The notes under the pieces: generated by a model
What the model saw: only the letters and a program-made list of their open reading frames with translations
Database searches by the model: none
What the model was told of the DNA's origin: nothing
Position numbers and translations under genes: made by a program
Shown here: piece by piece, positions 41,135 through 42,938 of the stretch
Layout: each line of letters starts with the position of its first letter
Position numbering within the stretch: the first letter of the stretch is position 1
Source of the DNA: an uncultured Verrucomicrobiae bacterium
GTDB taxonomy: Bacteria > Verrucomicrobiota > Verrucomicrobiia > Limisphaerales > J093
Assembly (NCBI GenBank): GCA_937946835.1
Contig: CALFAV010000039.1
Location: forward strand, 1-42,938
Reading direction: 5' to 3'
DNA length: 42,938 bases

Positions 41135-42938
41135 ATGGACGTCAAACGCTTCCACGCACTGGCCGCGGGGGTGTGTGCTGCCGGTTTGGGCGCTTTTCTG
41201 GCCCAGGCCGCCGCGCCACCTTCACCCCAGGGTGTGATCACCGCCAAGGCCTTCTTCAACATCGGGGGCGGTGTCACCATCCCCGATCTGACGGGCAGCC
41301 CCAAGTTCCCGGACAACCCGGACTTGGTGGCCTATCCCCCCTACTTCGAGTTCCCGTTCAGCGGGGACATCAACACCCCGCCGCCGGCGGACGTGTACAA
41401 CAACTACGGCGTGCAGATCATCGGGTATTTCTACCCGCCGACCACCGGCGATTACATCTTCAAGATCGCCGCGGATGACAACGCCCGGTTGTACCTGAGC
41501 ACGGACGCGGACCCGGCGAACAAAAAGCTCATCGCCATCGAGCCGCAGTGGAATCCGGTGCGCGACTTCGACGGCACTTCCCGGCGCGACGCCACCAACC
41601 CGCAGAACAACTCCCAGACCTGGACCGGGACCGAATGGCCCACCAAGGACCCGATCATGGGCGGGGCCAAGATCACCCTCACCGCCGGGCGCGCCTACTA
41701 CATCGAGGCGCTGATGAAGGAAGGCGGCGGGGGTGACAACCTGGCCGTGGCCGTGCAAGACCCGGCCTTCCTGATTGACGCCTCCCTGCCCATTCCCGGG
41801 CAATACCTGTCCAGCTTCGACAAGAACTCCGGGCCGGTGACCATCGTGACCCAGCCGGCTGACGCCACCGTGGACGAGGGCCGGCCGGTCAGCTTCACCG
41901 TGGAGGTGGACGGCACCCCGCCCTACACCTACCAGTGGAAAAAGAACGGGGCGGACATCACCGACGCCACCAACAAGGTGTACAGCATCCCGTACGCCTC
42001 CTTTGCCGACAACGGGGCCAAGTTCAGCGTGGCGGTGACCGGCGCGCAGGGCAGCGCCACCAGCACCCAGGCGACCCTCACGGTGAACAGGGACACCACC
42101 CCGCCCACCCTGGTCCGCGCTTCCGGCGGTGGAGATTTCGTTTCCGTCACGGTGCGTTTTTCGGAGCGGGTGGACCCGACCAGCGCCACGACCCCCGGCA
42201 ACTACAGCATCAGCGGGGGCATCAGCGTCAGCGGGGCGGTCATGGTTAATGAAACCACCGTGCGCCTGACCACCTCGCGGCAAACCGGGGGCCAGCGCTA
42301 CACCCTGACCGTCAACAACGTCAGGGACATGGCCTCCGTCCCCAACACCATCGCCCCCAACTCGACCATCGAGTTCAACAGCGCGGTGTTCAAGACCGGC
42401 CTGGTGGCGTGGGAGCGCTACAACGGCGGGGGCAGCATCACCCAGTTCATTGAAGACATCGCCAACAACGCCCTGCCGCCCCCGGATGTCACCTGGACCA
42501 CCAGCTTGTTCGAGTCCGGACGCGGGCTGGCGGACAACTACCGGGGCCGCGGCTACGCCTGGTTCAAGCCGGCGACCACCGGCAACTACGTGTTCATCAT
42601 CACCGCGGACGACAACGCCCGGCTGTTCCTGAGCACGGATGACAACCCGGCCAACAAGAAGGCCATTGCCGCCGAGTCGAGCTGGAGCAACAACCGGGAG
42701 TGGAGCTCCGCCGGCGAGGAGCAGCGCTCGGACAGCTACACCGAGACCGAGTGGCCGAACTTCTGGACCATCACCCTCCAGGCGGGCCGCTCGTACTACC
42801 TGGAGGCCCTGTGGCAGGAAGGGGGCGGTGGGGACGGCTGCGAGGTCACCATCCTCCGCGAAGGCGACCCCACCCCGGCCAACGGCACCCCGGCCAGCAC
42901 CGCCGGCGGCGAGCTGGGCATCTTCGTGGATCCGTCCA
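41135..42938 (+). CDS. Secreted surface protein with two PA14 domains and Ig-like domains (C-terminus cut by window)
   Basis: 601 codons are visible; the frame is open to the right edge. Residues 1-26 (MDVKRFHALAAGVCAAGLGAFLAQA) are a signal peptide. Residues about 60-215 are a PA14-type carbohydrate-binding domain (IIGYFYPPTTGDYIFKIAAD, DNARLYLSTD, AGRAYYIEALMKEGGGGDN). Residues 236-316 are an Ig-like domain (TQPADATVDEGRPVSFTVEV, YQWKKNGADI). Residues 317-400 look like a Big/SbsA-type Ig domain (DTTPPTLVRASGGGDFVSVTV). Residues about 423-585 are a second PA14 domain (FIITADDNARLFLSTDDNP, AGRSYYLEALWQEGGGGDG). It is probably a large cell-surface or secreted glycan-binding protein; more domains should lie beyond the window. 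Confidence 0.9.
   Translation, partial: MDVKRFHALAAGVCAAGLGAFLAQAAAPPSPQGVITAKAFFNIGGGVTIPDLTGSPKFPDNPDLVAYPPYFEFPFSGDINTPPPADVYNNYGVQIIGYFYPPTTGDYIFKIAADDNARLYLSTDADPANKKLIAIEPQWNPVRDFDGTSRRDATNPQNNSQTWTGTEWPTKDPIMGGAKITLTAGRAYYIEALMKEGGGGDNLAVAVQDPAFLIDASLPIPGQYLSSFDKNSGPVTIVTQPADATVDEGRPVSFTVEVDGTPPYTYQWKKNGADITDATNKVYSIPYASFADNGAKFSVAVTGAQGSATSTQATLTVNRDTTPPTLVRASGGGDFVSVTVRFSERVDPTSATTPGNYSISGGISVSGAVMVNETTVRLTTSRQTGGQRYTLTVNNVRDMASVPNTIAPNSTIEFNSAVFKTGLVAWERYNGGGSITQFIEDIANNALPPPDVTWTTSLFESGRGLADNYRGRGYAWFKPATTGNYVFIITADDNARLFLSTDDNPANKKAIAAESSWSNNREWSSAGEEQRSDSYTETEWPNFWTITLQAGRSYYLEALWQEGGGGDGCEVTILREGDPTPANGTPASTAGGELGIFVDPS

Overview
The window is GC-rich DNA that reads most like a member of the Verrucomicrobiota, probably close to the Limisphaera/Pedosphaera group. 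This is inferred from the gene content, not from a marker gene. The supporting content is: a secreted VCBS/FG-GAP plus ASPIC/UnbV protein, a DUF1080 protein, a Tat-exported Gfo/Idh/MocA oxidoreductase, a NamZ-type DUF1343 hydrolase, PA14/Ig surface proteins, an Alternative Complex III operon, and intergenic spacers full of short hairpin repeats. No rRNA, tRNA, CRISPR array, transposase or phage gene was seen. Genes at both ends are cut by the window.

Layout. From 1 to 10.2 kb there is a mixed set. A huge secreted beta-propeller protein (minus strand, 3' end outside the window) lies divergent to an agmatine deiminase. A leftward group follows: FKBP-type prolyl isomerase, S1-like secreted protease, class V aminotransferase and DUF1080 protein. 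Two small rightward genes come next, a pseudopilin-like secreted protein and a PGPGW-type membrane protein.

From 21.8 kb back to 10.4 kb runs one tightly packed leftward operon of ten genes, with gaps of at most 37 bases and many ATGA overlaps. The first six are actA-actB-actC-actD-actE-actF, which encode Alternative Complex III, a quinol:cytochrome c (or direct oxidase) oxidoreductase. Then come a small membrane protein, a subunit-I-like heme-copper oxidase homologue, a CcoO/FixO-like monoheme cytochrome and a membrane-anchored monoheme cytochrome c. The subunit-I homologue has lost every heme and CuB histidine motif of its family, so the downstream module looks like a cbb3-type oxidase with no catalytic site. 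I consider this the most interesting system in the window.

From 22.1 to 29.1 kb lie two overlapping APC-type amino-acid permeases, an SSS-family symporter and the Gfo/Idh/MocA protein. From 29.9 to 42.9 kb come ribulokinase, a tRNA-dihydrouridine synthase, NamZ, an orphan RbsC-like permease, a bioF-bioA pair, a GmhA-like SIS protein, a deacetylase-like secreted protein, and a PA14/Ig surface protein that runs off the right end.

The non-coding space is also striking. Most spacers between divergently transcribed genes contain runs of perfect hairpins, usually 6-9 bp stems with a three-base loop. The stem sequences differ from copy to copy but keep pairing (for example GCAGATT/AATCTGC, GCAGACT/AGTCTGC, GCGGGTT/AACCCGC, GCCGGCT/AGCCGGC), which is covariation. 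The densest array, at 3571-3777, holds nine hairpins in about 200 bases.
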